Source of the DNA: an uncultured Lachnospiraceae bacterium
GTDB taxonomy: Bacteria; Bacillota; Clostridia; Lachnospirales; Lachnospiraceae
Reading direction: 5' to 3'
NCBI GenBank assembly: GCA_910585255.1
Contig: CAJUEI010000164.1
Location: 1 to 8,790 of the forward strand
DNA: 8,790 nt
The stretch's first letter is position 1, and each line of letters begins with the position of its first letter. The translations under genes were made by a program, and so were the position numbers. This document shows, in pieces, positions 1 through 5,105 of this stretch. The notes under the pieces are model-generated. The model was not told the origin of the DNA. It was given only the letters and a program-made list of their open reading frames with translations, and did no database searches.

Positions 1-90
1 CCTTACTTGGATAATAGGAAAACGAGGGTGTCTCAGAACTTTTTGGGGAGGAGGCACTCTCCTATTTTATAAAAGAGAAAGGAAGCAGAG

Positions 91-1278
91 ATGAAATTAT
101 TGGTTTATGAATGGACTTCTTTTACAAATTTTGATTTGTATCTTGCTTTGCGTGCAGATAAGATTCCCTTTTGTATTGCAAGAATCCCATTTAGTGCAAG
201 AAAAAAGGAGGAACGGGATAATTTTATGGAAAAATTAGAAGAATTATTGAAAAAGGATTCTTATGATGCGGTGTTTTCCATTAATTATTTTGACTGTATC
301 GCACAGGTTTGTTATAAGCAAAATATTTTATATATTTCTTGGAGCTATGACAGTCCGTCTTTGGGAGGAAAAATCGAGACCCATTTTTATCCGACTAATC
401 GGATCTTTTTATTTGATTCTGCTGAATTAGAACGGCATCAGAAAATGGGAAAACAGCATCTGTATCATTTAAATCTGGCTGTAAATCCAGAGCGAATGAA
501 TCAATTAAAAACGACCCCGTTAGAGCGAATCAAATATCAGTCCGATATTTCATTTGTCGGACAGCTTTATACCGTAGAACTGCAGCAGATATTAGGGTGT
601 TTAGAGGAATATTCCGCTGCCTATCTCAGTGCATTAGTAGATATTCAAAGAAGAGTTTATCAGGTCAATCTGCTTTCACGGCTGATTACAAAAGAGATTT
701 TGGATTTTATAAGGACACCGGAATTTGAAGAAAAAGTAAAAGAGTTTGGAAAAGAATTGGGCGGATATCAGGATGAGATTCATCCGGGAACATTGGAACT
801 TTTATTATTAAAGGCAGTAACCAATCGGGAAAGAATTTTATTACTTGCTCTATTGTCCCAATATTATCAGGTAAAGTTATTTTCAGGAGATCGGCATCAG
901 GTTTTAGAAAAAGTGATTTTTTGTGGAAAAGTAGATTATTTGAAGGAAATGCCGAAAGTGTTTCATCACAGTAAAATTAATCTTAATATTACGCTGAGAA
1001 GTATTGAAGCGGGAATTCCGCTTCGCTGTCTGGATATTTTGGGTTGTCATGGATTTTTAATGACAAATTATCAAAAAGATTTGTTTACGGAATTAGAAGA
1101 CGGAAAAGATTTGGTAGTCTATGAAAATATGGAAGATGCAGTAGAAAAAGCAGAGTTTTATTTAAAGAACGAAAAAGCAAGAAAAGAAATTATAAAGAAT
1201 GGGTATAAAAAAGTAAAGGATTGCTTTAATTATCATCGGCAGCTTTCAAAAATATGGGAAATTACAGGATTACAATAG
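91..1278 (+). CDS. DUF3880/CgeB-type glycosyltransferase, first of a tandem pair
   Basis: This 395-residue protein looks like a cytoplasmic GT-B type glycosyltransferase with an N-terminal DUF3880-like half and a C-terminal Glyco_trans_1_2 (CgeB-like) half. The N-terminal part alternates strands and helices typical of a Rossmann domain (MKLLVYEW at 1-8, DAVFSINYFD around 59-68, ILYISWSYDSP around 79-89). The C-terminal signature is HSKINLNIT at 293-301, followed by GIPLRCLDILGCHGFLMTNYQ ending at residue 328 and the usual helical tail. No signal peptide or membrane segment is seen. The start is supported by AAAGGA at 78-83, seven bases upstream. The family is common in capsule, spore-coat, flagellin and other surface glycosylation loci, but donor and acceptor cannot be told from this window. 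The next gene is a paralogue eight bases downstream, so they are almost certainly co-transcribed. The family call is confident; the substrate is unknown. Confidence 0.85.
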   Translation: MKLLVYEWTSFTNFDLYLALRADKIPFCIARIPFSARKKEERDNFMEKLEELLKKDSYDAVFSINYFDCIAQVCYKQNILYISWSYDSPSLGGKIETHFYPTNRIFLFDSAELERHQKMGKQHLYHLNLAVNPERMNQLKTTPLERIKYQSDISFVGQLYTVELQQILGCLEEYSAAYLSALVDIQRRVYQVNLLSRLITKEILDFIRTPEFEEKVKEFGKELGGYQDEIHPGTLELLLLKAVTNRERILLLALLSQYYQVKLFSGDRHQVLEKVIFCGKVDYLKEMPKVFHHSKINLNITLRSIEAGIPLRCLDILGCHGFLMTNYQKDLFTELEDGKDLVVYENMEDAVEKAEFYLKNEKARKEIIKNGYKKVKDCFNYHRQLSKIWEITGLQ

Positions 1279-1286
1279 GGGGTTTT

Positions 1287-2435
1287 ATGAGAATCTTATT
1301 AATTGCTTTAGAACAGGAATCCTCTTATGCCATTCAGAAAGCATTTGAGGAGTGCGGACAAGAAGTAGATATTTTTTTCTTTCAGAAAGCAGTAGATCTT
1401 CATAGATTTGTAGTGTTAGATCTGGAAAATCGAACGGCACTTGCTACAGTACTGCAGAAACAGGATTTTGATTTGGTATTTAGTATAGGATATTTGCATG
1501 AGGCTTCCGTTTTTTGTCATATGCTTGGCTGTCTCTATGTCTCTTGGATTTTGAATCTGCCTAATTTCGATCTGTTTCGAAACAGTGTTTCTTATTCGGA
1601 AAATTATTTTTTTGCAGGAGAATCTGCCCTAGTGGATTGGCTCAAGAAATCAGGGGCACAGAATGTTTTTTATCTGCCCGCTGCTGCTGCGTTTTGTGAA
1701 AAAATAGAGTCTTCTAAAATCTATGAAATTAGTTTTATCGGAAAAATTCCAGTTTGGAACAGAGGAGAGATTTTTTCGGAGGAGACAAAATTATCTCGGA
1801 GCTGTTTAGGATATTTAGACGGATTTGTTCACTCTCAAAGAGTTTTGTATGGGTGGGATTTGTTTTCCGATCCGCTGCCGTTAGCAGTTTTAGAAGAAAT
1901 CATGCATTATTATCCGATAGAAGCTCCAGCGGATATTTATGTGCCATTTTCTTTTCTTTGCAGTCAGTATTATCTGATGCCGCAGGTAATACAGCAGGAG
2001 CGATTGATTCTTTTTCAGGGATTGAAAAATTTACTGACAGTGTTTACCGGGCAGCGGGAAGAAGAGAATATTTCTTATGTTGTTCAGCCATATCCAAAAG
2101 GATTAGAGGAGAGAAAAAGAATCATTGCTTCTTCTAAAATTAATTTAAATATAACCAATCGTTATTTTATCAACGGGATTCCTAGCCATGCTTTTGAAAT
2201 TATGGGGTATGGAGGATTTCTAATTACCAATTATCAAAAGGAGTTTTTTGATTTTTTTGAAGTGGGAAAAGAGTGGATTTATTTTGAAAATGCCAATGAT
2301 TTATTATTAAAAACGGTTTTTTATTGTAATCATCCAGAGGCACGGGAAGAGATTTCAGAACGTGCATTGGAAAAGGTAAAAAAGAAACATTTATATGTAC
2401 ATCGGGCAGAAAGAATATTGGAATTGTTAGATTGA
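1287..2435 (+). CDS. DUF3880/CgeB-type glycosyltransferase, second of a tandem pair
   Basis: This 382-residue protein is a paralogue of the upstream glycosyltransferase. It has the same plan: an N-terminal Rossmann-like half starting MRILLIALEQ, a central FIGKIP stretch, and the C-terminal signature SSKINLNITNRYFINGIPS followed by FEIMGYGGFLITNYQ, close to the matching block of the first protein. It keeps the glycine pair (GYGGF) where the first copy has GCHGF. An ATG at 1254 is in frame, but it lies inside the upstream gene and adds residues unlike the family start. The ATG at 1287 begins with a typical first strand and follows a G-run at 1278-1282, so it is preferred. The first-copy stop is at 1276-1278, giving a tight transcription unit. 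The stop at 2433-2435 falls exactly where a methyltransferase remnant begins, so the last few residues may have been altered by a rearrangement. Function is inferred from family only. Confidence 0.83.
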   Translation: MRILLIALEQESSYAIQKAFEECGQEVDIFFFQKAVDLHRFVVLDLENRTALATVLQKQDFDLVFSIGYLHEASVFCHMLGCLYVSWILNLPNFDLFRNSVSYSENYFFAGESALVDWLKKSGAQNVFYLPAAAAFCEKIESSKIYEISFIGKIPVWNRGEIFSEETKLSRSCLGYLDGFVHSQRVLYGWDLFSDPLPLAVLEEIMHYYPIEAPADIYVPFSFLCSQYYLMPQVIQQERLILFQGLKNLLTVFTGQREEENISYVVQPYPKGLEERKRIIASSKINLNITNRYFINGIPSHAFEIMGYGGFLITNYQKEFFDFFEVGKEWIYFENANDLLLKTVFYCNHPEAREEISERALEKVKKKHLYVHRAERILELLD

Positions 2436-2600
2436 ACATATGACGGATCCGCATGAAGTGTTTCAGCAGATTTTTCATCTTTTAAAAGATGGGGGGGTAT
2501 GTGAAATTGCGATTCCGGTAGTACCGAATCTTGCCTTTGAATTATTTCGGGAAAATTGGTATCAATTAGATGCTCCCAGACATACTTTTTTACATTCGAA
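2431..2600 (+). pseudogene. Internal fragment of a class I SAM-dependent methyltransferase
   Basis: Reading from 2431 gives IEHMTDP, then LLKDGG, IAIPVVPN and NWYQLDAPRHTFLHS. This run matches the central-to-late part of class I (methyltransferase type 11/23-like) SAM-dependent methyltransferases: the conserved EH after motif II, the Lk.GG post-motif, and the W..lD.PRH..hfs block. The glycine-rich SAM-binding motif I, which should lie roughly 60 residues upstream, is missing because the upstream DNA is the end of the glycosyltransferase. The C-terminal third is missing because family resemblance stops after HSK near 2600. The ATG at 2440 lies in the middle of the fold and should not be taken as a real start. 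The piece overlaps the glycosyltransferase stop by a few bases. Both ends are lost, so no active enzyme is expected. It was probably once a third gene of the surface-sugar locus; that role is inference. Confidence 0.75.
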
Positions 2601-2608
2601 AAGCAGAG

Positions 2609-2827
2609 ATGCTGCAGGAAGAAAAGGAAAAACAAGAAGAAGTAGGGAAAGAAAAGCTGCTACTTTTGATGGAGGAAGCTGTTCTTTATTTGATTCAGCA
2701 AAGGGAAGCAAAACAATTAGAGAAAGCAGCTTTTTTATTAAATGATTTACTGGATGCAAGTCGAGTGCTGCAGAAAAAAATGATGGAAACGAAAATAGAG
2801 AAACAAGATGAGAAAGAATTTTTTTGA
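2609..2827 (+). pseudogene. Short helical remnant, Glu/Lys/Leu-rich, family not recognised
   Basis: This frame encodes about 72 residues from the ATG at 2609, beginning MLQEEKEKQEEVGKEK and continuing with a heptad-like leucine pattern (LLLLMEEAVLYLIQQ, then LEKAAFLLNDLLDASRVLQ). The whole stretch should be alpha-helical, either a coiled coil or a helical-hairpin tail of a larger protein. The frame is open upstream to about 2570, but there it overlaps the methyltransferase fragment in a different frame, so the junction lies near 2600. No good ribosome binding site precedes 2609. The simplest view is that this is the surviving C-terminus of another gene of the glycosylation locus, fused to the methyltransferase piece by deletion. 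A real small protein cannot be excluded, since the codons look natural and the frame ends cleanly with TGA. I do not recognise the family. Confidence 0.4.
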
Positions 2828-2855
2828 TAAAGAAAGAATTGTTTAGATAAGAAAT

Positions 2856-2877
2856 ACAGAGTTCAGCTTTGTTTTTA
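2856..2877 (+). terminator. Weak intrinsic terminator candidate after the glycosylation locus
   Basis: ACAGAG at 2856-2861 can pair with CTTTGT at 2867-2872 (one G-U pair) around a TTCAG loop, and is followed by TTTTA. The stem is short and poor in GC, so efficiency would be low. It is placed 28 bases after the last open frame and before the next promoter, which is where a terminator is expected. Confidence 0.35.
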
Positions 2878-2882
2878 TGCAT

Positions 2883-2926
2883 ACGGATGTCCAGAGGAAC
2901 CGTGTCAGCAGGGCTAACGGATGTCC
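2883..2926 (+). repeat. Direct repeat ACGGATGTCC, two copies 34 bases apart
   Basis: ACGGATGTCC occurs at 2883-2892 and again at 2917-2926. Between the copies lies a GC-richer stretch in which AACCGT and AACGG-type sequences could form local pairing. The stretch is more GC-rich than its surroundings. It may be a protein-binding pair, part of a small structured RNA, or a remnant of a lost gene; nothing seen here decides between them. Confidence 0.45.
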
Positions 2927-2949
2927 GGTGCGTAGAGAAAGTAACCTGT

Positions 2950-2998
2950 AATCTTTCCTATTCGATTGTAGATAGATGGAAATCCTTTCTACTCGATT
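2950..2998 (+). repeat. Imperfect 18-base direct repeat with 31-base period
   Basis: AATCTTTCCTATTCGATT at 2950-2967 is repeated as AATCCTTTCTACTCGATT at 2981-2998 with 15 of 18 bases identical; all three differences are C/T transitions. The second copy ends 14 bases before the -35 box of the following promoter. Tandem binding sites for a regulator are possible but not shown. Confidence 0.5.
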
Positions 2999-3011
2999 TC
3001 TGAAATAATTC

Positions 3012-3040
3012 TTGTGGTTCTAAGGGGGTCATGTTATACT
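3012..3040 (+). promoter_or_regulatory. Sigma-A-like promoter for the LURP-like/FUSC-like pair
   Basis: TTGTGG at 3012-3017 is followed after exactly 17 bases by TATACT at 3035-3040. The -35 box departs from TTGACA but keeps the TTG, and the -10 box differs from the consensus at one position. Transcription would start near 3047, giving a leader of about 50 bases before the start at 3099. It is the only good promoter seen in the 271-base gap. Confidence 0.65.
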
Positions 3041-3048
3041 GATAACAT
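3031..3048 (+). promoter_or_regulatory. Perfect 7+4+7 palindrome over the -10 box, operator candidate
   Basis: ATGTTATACTGATAACAT is a perfect inverted repeat (ATGTTAT, ACTG spacer, ATAACAT). It fully contains the -10 hexamer at 3035-3040 and reaches the expected transcription start. A dimeric repressor bound here would block RNA polymerase. The regulator is not encoded in the window and its family cannot be named from the site alone. No T-run follows, so it is unlikely to be a terminator. Confidence 0.5.
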
Positions 3049-3098
3049 AAAAAAGAGAAAAGGTTTTTGGAAAACAGAGAGAAATGGGGGCGGAAAAG

Positions 3099-3569
3099 AT
3101 GAAACTTTTAATCAAGCAGAGGGTATTTTCATGGACAGATACTTATGATGTATATAATGAATATGGAGAGGTAAAATATTTTGTAAAATCAGAGTTTTTT
3201 TCTTTAGGGCATAAGATTCATATCTATGATAGTCAGCAGAGAGAAGTGGGGATGATACAAGAAAAAGTATTGGCTTTTTTGCCGAGATTTGAAGTGCTGG
3301 TAGAGGGAAGAGTGGTTGGGCAGATTGAAAAGAAATTTTCTTTTATGAAGCCAAAATATGAGATTGACTATAAGAATTGGCAGGTAGAAGGAGATTTTTG
3401 GGGATGGAATTATTGTGTAATCGGCAGAGAGGGTTCGATTGTATCGATTACAAAGGAACTTCTTCATTGGGGGGATACTTATGTATTGGATATTCAAAAT
3501 TCGGAAGATGAAATTTCGGCATTGCTTTTAGTAATAGCAATTGATGCAGCAAACTGCAGTCATAATTAG
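3099..3569 (+). CDS. LURP-one-related / YxjI-like protein
   Basis: This protein of 156 residues (from 3099) matches the bacterial LURP-one-related (YxjI, formerly DUF567) family, a Tubby-like beta-barrel fold. The start MKLLIKQRVFSWTDTYDVYN and the alternation of short strands with glycines and aromatic residues (VKYFVKSEFFSLGHKIHIYD; FLPRFEVLV; MKPKYEIDYKNWQVEGDFWGWNYCV, in pieces) are typical, as is the usual length of 150-200 residues. An in-frame ATG at 3084 would add five residues (MGAEK), but the family normally begins at MKL. The G-rich run GGGGGCGG just before 3099 can serve as the ribosome binding site, so 3099 is preferred. The molecular role of bacterial members is not settled; binding of a lipid or other hydrophobic ligand at the membrane is often suggested. 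It is followed 23 bases later by a membrane protein gene and probably shares its mRNA. No signal peptide or membrane segment is visible. Confidence 0.8.
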   Translation: MKLLIKQRVFSWTDTYDVYNEYGEVKYFVKSEFFSLGHKIHIYDSQQREVGMIQEKVLAFLPRFEVLVEGRVVGQIEKKFSFMKPKYEIDYKNWQVEGDFWGWNYCVIGREGSIVSITKELLHWGDTYVLDIQNSEDEISALLLVIAIDAANCSHN

Positions 3570-3581
3570 GTGGAACTTTTA

Positions 3582-3593
3582 ATGAAAGGATAG
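3582..3593 (+). other. Three-codon minicistron overlapping the next start
   Basis: AGGTGG at 3568-3573 lies eight bases before an ATG at 3582. That ATG reads Met-Lys-Gly and then TAG, and the G of the TAG is the first base of the GTG start of the next gene (TAGTG). Ribosomes loaded here would terminate exactly on the real start, which suggests coupling by re-initiation. This is read directly from sequence; use in the cell is inference. Confidence 0.4.
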
Positions 3594-4585
3594 TGAGAAG
3601 AGTGGAAAAAAGGATAGAAAAAGAAAAATTGGCAAAGGCAGTTAAGATTGCTGCGGCATGTATGATGGCAATTTTATTGGCGAATTTATTACAGTTAAAG
3701 TATTATACAACAGCAGGAATTATTACTATTTTAACAATTCAGGATACCAAAAAACAGACTTTGCAGACTGCAATTAGACGTGCATTATCCTATATTAGCT
3801 CGGTTTGTATGGCAGCGGTACTTTTTTCACTATTTGGATATAGTTTATGGGCTTATGGAATTTATATTTTTATCTTTATTTTTTTGTGTGTATTGTTTTG
3901 GCCAGAGTCGATGACGGTGGCTTCTGTATTGGTGTCTCATTTTTTAATTGAGCAGTCTATGAGTATCGAGTGGCTTTGTAATGAAACGATGCTGTTTTTA
4001 ATTGGAACGACTCTTGGAATTGCAGTGAATATGCTGCTTTTAAAACAGATGGATCAGGAGTTGGAACGGGTGATTCAGATAGCAGATGAGGAAATGAAAA
4101 AGATTTTGGGACATATGGCAGTTCAGCTTGGGGATAAAGAGAGTGAGGAGTATGCTGATACTTGTTTTCACTCGTTAAATGAAAAGTTAGAAACGGCAAG
4201 AAATTTTGCGGCAAGAAATTTTAATAATTCTGTGTTTGGAACTTCTACCTTTGAATTGGATTATATTGAAATGCGGCAGAAGCAGAGTATGGAATTGGAG
4301 GATATTTACCGCAGCGTTGGTATGATACAGATGCTTCCAAAACAGGCGGCTTTTGTGGCGGGATATATGGGGCGGATTTCTAGAGAATATCATCGGGATA
4401 ATGATGTGCAGGAATTGCTGGATGGGTTGGAGAAGATATTGGGGGGAATGAAACTGCAGGATATGCCGAAAAGCCGGGAAGAATTTGAGGCAAGGGCAGT
4501 ATTGTTTTATATTTTAAAGCAGTTAGAAGAGTTTTTAAAGTTAAAGAATGAATTTGTTCGGGAACATCAGAGGAAGCAGAAATAG
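3593..4585 (+). CDS. Aromatic acid exporter / FUSC-like membrane protein (DUF939 type)
   Basis: This 330-residue protein has the layout of the Gram-positive ArAE_1 (DUF939, YqjA-like) family: an N-terminal block of about six membrane helices (near 15-33, 38-49, 66-82, 84-101, 105-118 and 128-148) followed by a cytoplasmic helical domain of about 180 residues. The segment KYYTTAGIITILTIQDTKKQT, read in two parts around residues 36-56, with the basic stretch after it, is a strong family marker. Members resemble the fusaric-acid resistance/p-hydroxybenzoate efflux (AaeB) group and are thought to export small aromatic acids, but the substrate here is unknown. The start is uncertain. GTG at 3593 is only two bases after AAAGGA but is coupled to a minicistron, while GTG at 3602 is also possible. 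The gene probably shares the promoter upstream of the LURP-like gene. The large hairpin element starts within about ten bases of its stop. Confidence 0.82.
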   Translation: MRRVEKRIEKEKLAKAVKIAAACMMAILLANLLQLKYYTTAGIITILTIQDTKKQTLQTAIRRALSYISSVCMAAVLFSLFGYSLWAYGIYIFIFIFLCVLFWPESMTVASVLVSHFLIEQSMSIEWLCNETMLFLIGTTLGIAVNMLLLKQMDQELERVIQIADEEMKKILGHMAVQLGDKESEEYADTCFHSLNEKLETARNFAARNFNNSVFGTSTFELDYIEMRQKQSMELEDIYRSVGMIQMLPKQAAFVAGYMGRISREYHRDNDVQELLDGLEKILGGMKLQDMPKSREEFEARAVLFYILKQLEEFLKLKNEFVREHQRKQK

Positions 4586-4698
4586 GGGGATGGGAGGGGG
4601 ACGCCAGAGTGGGGAAGCCAGTTCTCCCCGCTGTTCCGCTCTACGGAAAGTAAGAAAGTCTAATGCTTCTGGTGCAGGTGTATCCAGTCGGACGGAAC

Positions 4699-4744
4699 GG
4701 GGTGCAATTCGCCTCTGCAGGAGGCTAAACACACCCCTTTTTTT
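4699..4744 (+). terminator. Terminator-like hairpin inside the loop of the giant repeat
   Basis: GGGGTG at 4699-4704 pairs with CACCCC at 4732-4737. A second stem lies inside it (GCCTC 4711-4715 with GAGGC 4721-4725), and seven T residues follow at 4738-4744. This is a conventional + strand intrinsic terminator shape with an elongated stem. It lies in the apical part of the giant hairpin and could compete with the full-length fold. Confidence 0.5.
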
Positions 4745-4766
4745 GCCATTTGGCAATGGCAAAAAA
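4739..4766. terminator. Perfect 12-base-arm hairpin, bidirectional terminator candidate
   Basis: TTTTTTGCCATT at 4739-4750 and AATGGCAAAAAA at 4755-4766 are exact reverse complements around TGGC. Because one arm begins with a T-run and the other ends with an A-run, transcripts of the - strand would end in U residues after a short GC-containing stem. It shares its T-run with the preceding terminator candidate. Confidence 0.5.
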
Positions 4767-4976
4767 TCCTAGTGGATCGACAGAAGCATAAGACTTTCTA
4801 ACGTTCCTCCGAAGTCACAGCGGGAAGAACTGGCTTCCCCGCTCTGGCTGTTTTTTCCTGTATGTATGGGTATGACGGATTTATTTTTAGAGGGAGGTTA
4901 GGATTGTGATAGGACGGGGGTTGGGGCTGGGATCGTGATAGAGAGAGGTTTGGTTTAGGAAAATCGAAAAAAATGC

Positions 4977-5005
4977 TTTACAAACAATTCAGTAGAGGTT
5001 ATACT
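4977..5005 (+). promoter_or_regulatory. Promoter of the Tad-like operon
   Basis: TTTACA at 4977-4982 and TATACT at 5000-5005 are separated by exactly 17 bases, close to the vegetative consensus. A second -10-like TATAAT at 5005-5010 is spaced too far from this -35 but could contribute. Transcription should begin around 5012, leaving a leader of about 90 bases. No other promoter is evident before the downstream genes, which overlap or are closely spaced. Confidence 0.7.
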
Positions 5006-5035
5006 ATAATTATCTTATTAATCGTTATCAATTCA

Positions 5036-5059
5036 AGCCGCTGCATAGGCAGTTCGGCT
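5036..5059 (+). promoter_or_regulatory. Leader hairpin upstream of the Tad-like operon
   Basis: AGCCG-CTGC at 5036-5044, loop ATAG, and GCAG-TT-CGGCT at 5049-5059 form a nine-pair stem with a two-base bulge. It lies in the 5' leader, ends about 30 bases before the ribosome binding site, and has no T-run, so it is not a simple terminator. It does not match a riboswitch class I recognise. It could protect the mRNA end or bind a regulator. Confidence 0.55.
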
Positions 5060-5090
5060 AACAATCAATGGCTAAATTTTATATAGGAAA

Positions 5091-5105
5091 AGGAGAACCG
5101 TTACG
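5091..5105 (+). promoter_or_regulatory. Ribosome binding site pointing to an ACG start
   Basis: AGGAGA at 5091-5096 is the best ribosome binding site in the region. Six bases later comes ACG (5103-5105), in frame with the following gene. No ATG, GTG or TTG lies at a usable distance in any frame. The in-frame GTG at 5133 is 36 bases from this site and has none of its own. This decides the start of the next gene. Confidence 0.6.

Larger units (their letters stand above)
4591..4860. repeat. Giant imperfect hairpin, MITE-like palindromic repeat candidate
   Basis: The left arm (4603-4671) is nearly the reverse complement of the right arm (4781-4848). The outer block pairs 32 bases with two differences (one a G-U pair), starting GCCAGAG and ending CCCGCTGT. 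The inner block pairs 19 bases with one difference (AGAAAGTCT.ATGCTTCTG). Between the blocks the arms differ and the left arm makes its own small hairpin (TTCCG-CTCTA-CGGAA). Outside the arms, a G-run at 4592-4600 faces a T-run at 4851-4856, so wobble pairs extend the stem in RNA. The loop (4672-4780) holds further hairpins. No transposase and no clear target-site duplication are seen. GC content is well above that of neighbouring genes. It may be a non-autonomous mobile repeat, a structured RNA, or both; the right arm plus T-run should also act as a terminator for the upstream gene. Confidence 0.75.
4861..5102 (+). other. Non-coding stretch upstream of the Tad-like operon
   Basis: No credible gene is seen. 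The first part is G-rich on the + strand and carries an imperfect direct repeat: GGATTGTGATAG at 4901-4912 and GGATCGTGATAG at 4930-4941 (11 of 12 identical). This is followed by the promoter, an AT-rich initiation region, a hairpin and the ribosome binding site of the next gene. Confidence 0.5.

Noticed and set aside
49..69. Hairpin AGGAG-GCACT-CTCCT followed by ATTTTAT as terminator of an upstream gene
   Set aside because: Only five pairs and a broken T-run; it lies too close to the first gene's ribosome binding site to be called.
1..72. Possible C-terminus of an upstream gene (open frame 1 ending TAA 70-72; frame 2 also open)
   Set aside because: Two frames are open and neither translation resembles a known protein end, so no partial gene can be assigned.
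1754..2137. Open frame of 127 codons inside the second glycosyltransferase
   Set aside because: It is a shadow in another frame of a well-supported gene, with no family resemblance.
75..2611. Shared AGCAGAGATG before the first glycosyltransferase and before the helical remnant as a recombination scar
   Set aside because: The match is short and purine-rich in DNA full of such strings, so it carries little weight.
2224..2882. Three - strand open frames across the glycosyltransferase end and gene debris
   Set aside because: They are rich in Phe, Leu, Ser and His as expected for the reverse of AT-rich Lys/Glu-coding DNA, and overlap supported + strand frames.
2883..3000. Riboswitch or CRISPR-like array from the repeats upstream of the LURP-like gene
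   Set aside because: Only two copies of each unit, no conserved riboswitch core that I recognise, and most of it lies upstream of the promoter and so outside that mRNA.
4541..4772. Open frames of 73-74 codons on both strands across the giant hairpin
   Set aside because: They arise from the GC-rich palindromic arms, have no ribosome binding sites and overlap the end of the membrane protein gene.
4591..4860. Insertion sequence with transposase at the hairpin
   Set aside because: No transposase frame fits in the element and no target duplication is visible, so only a non-autonomous repeat can be proposed.
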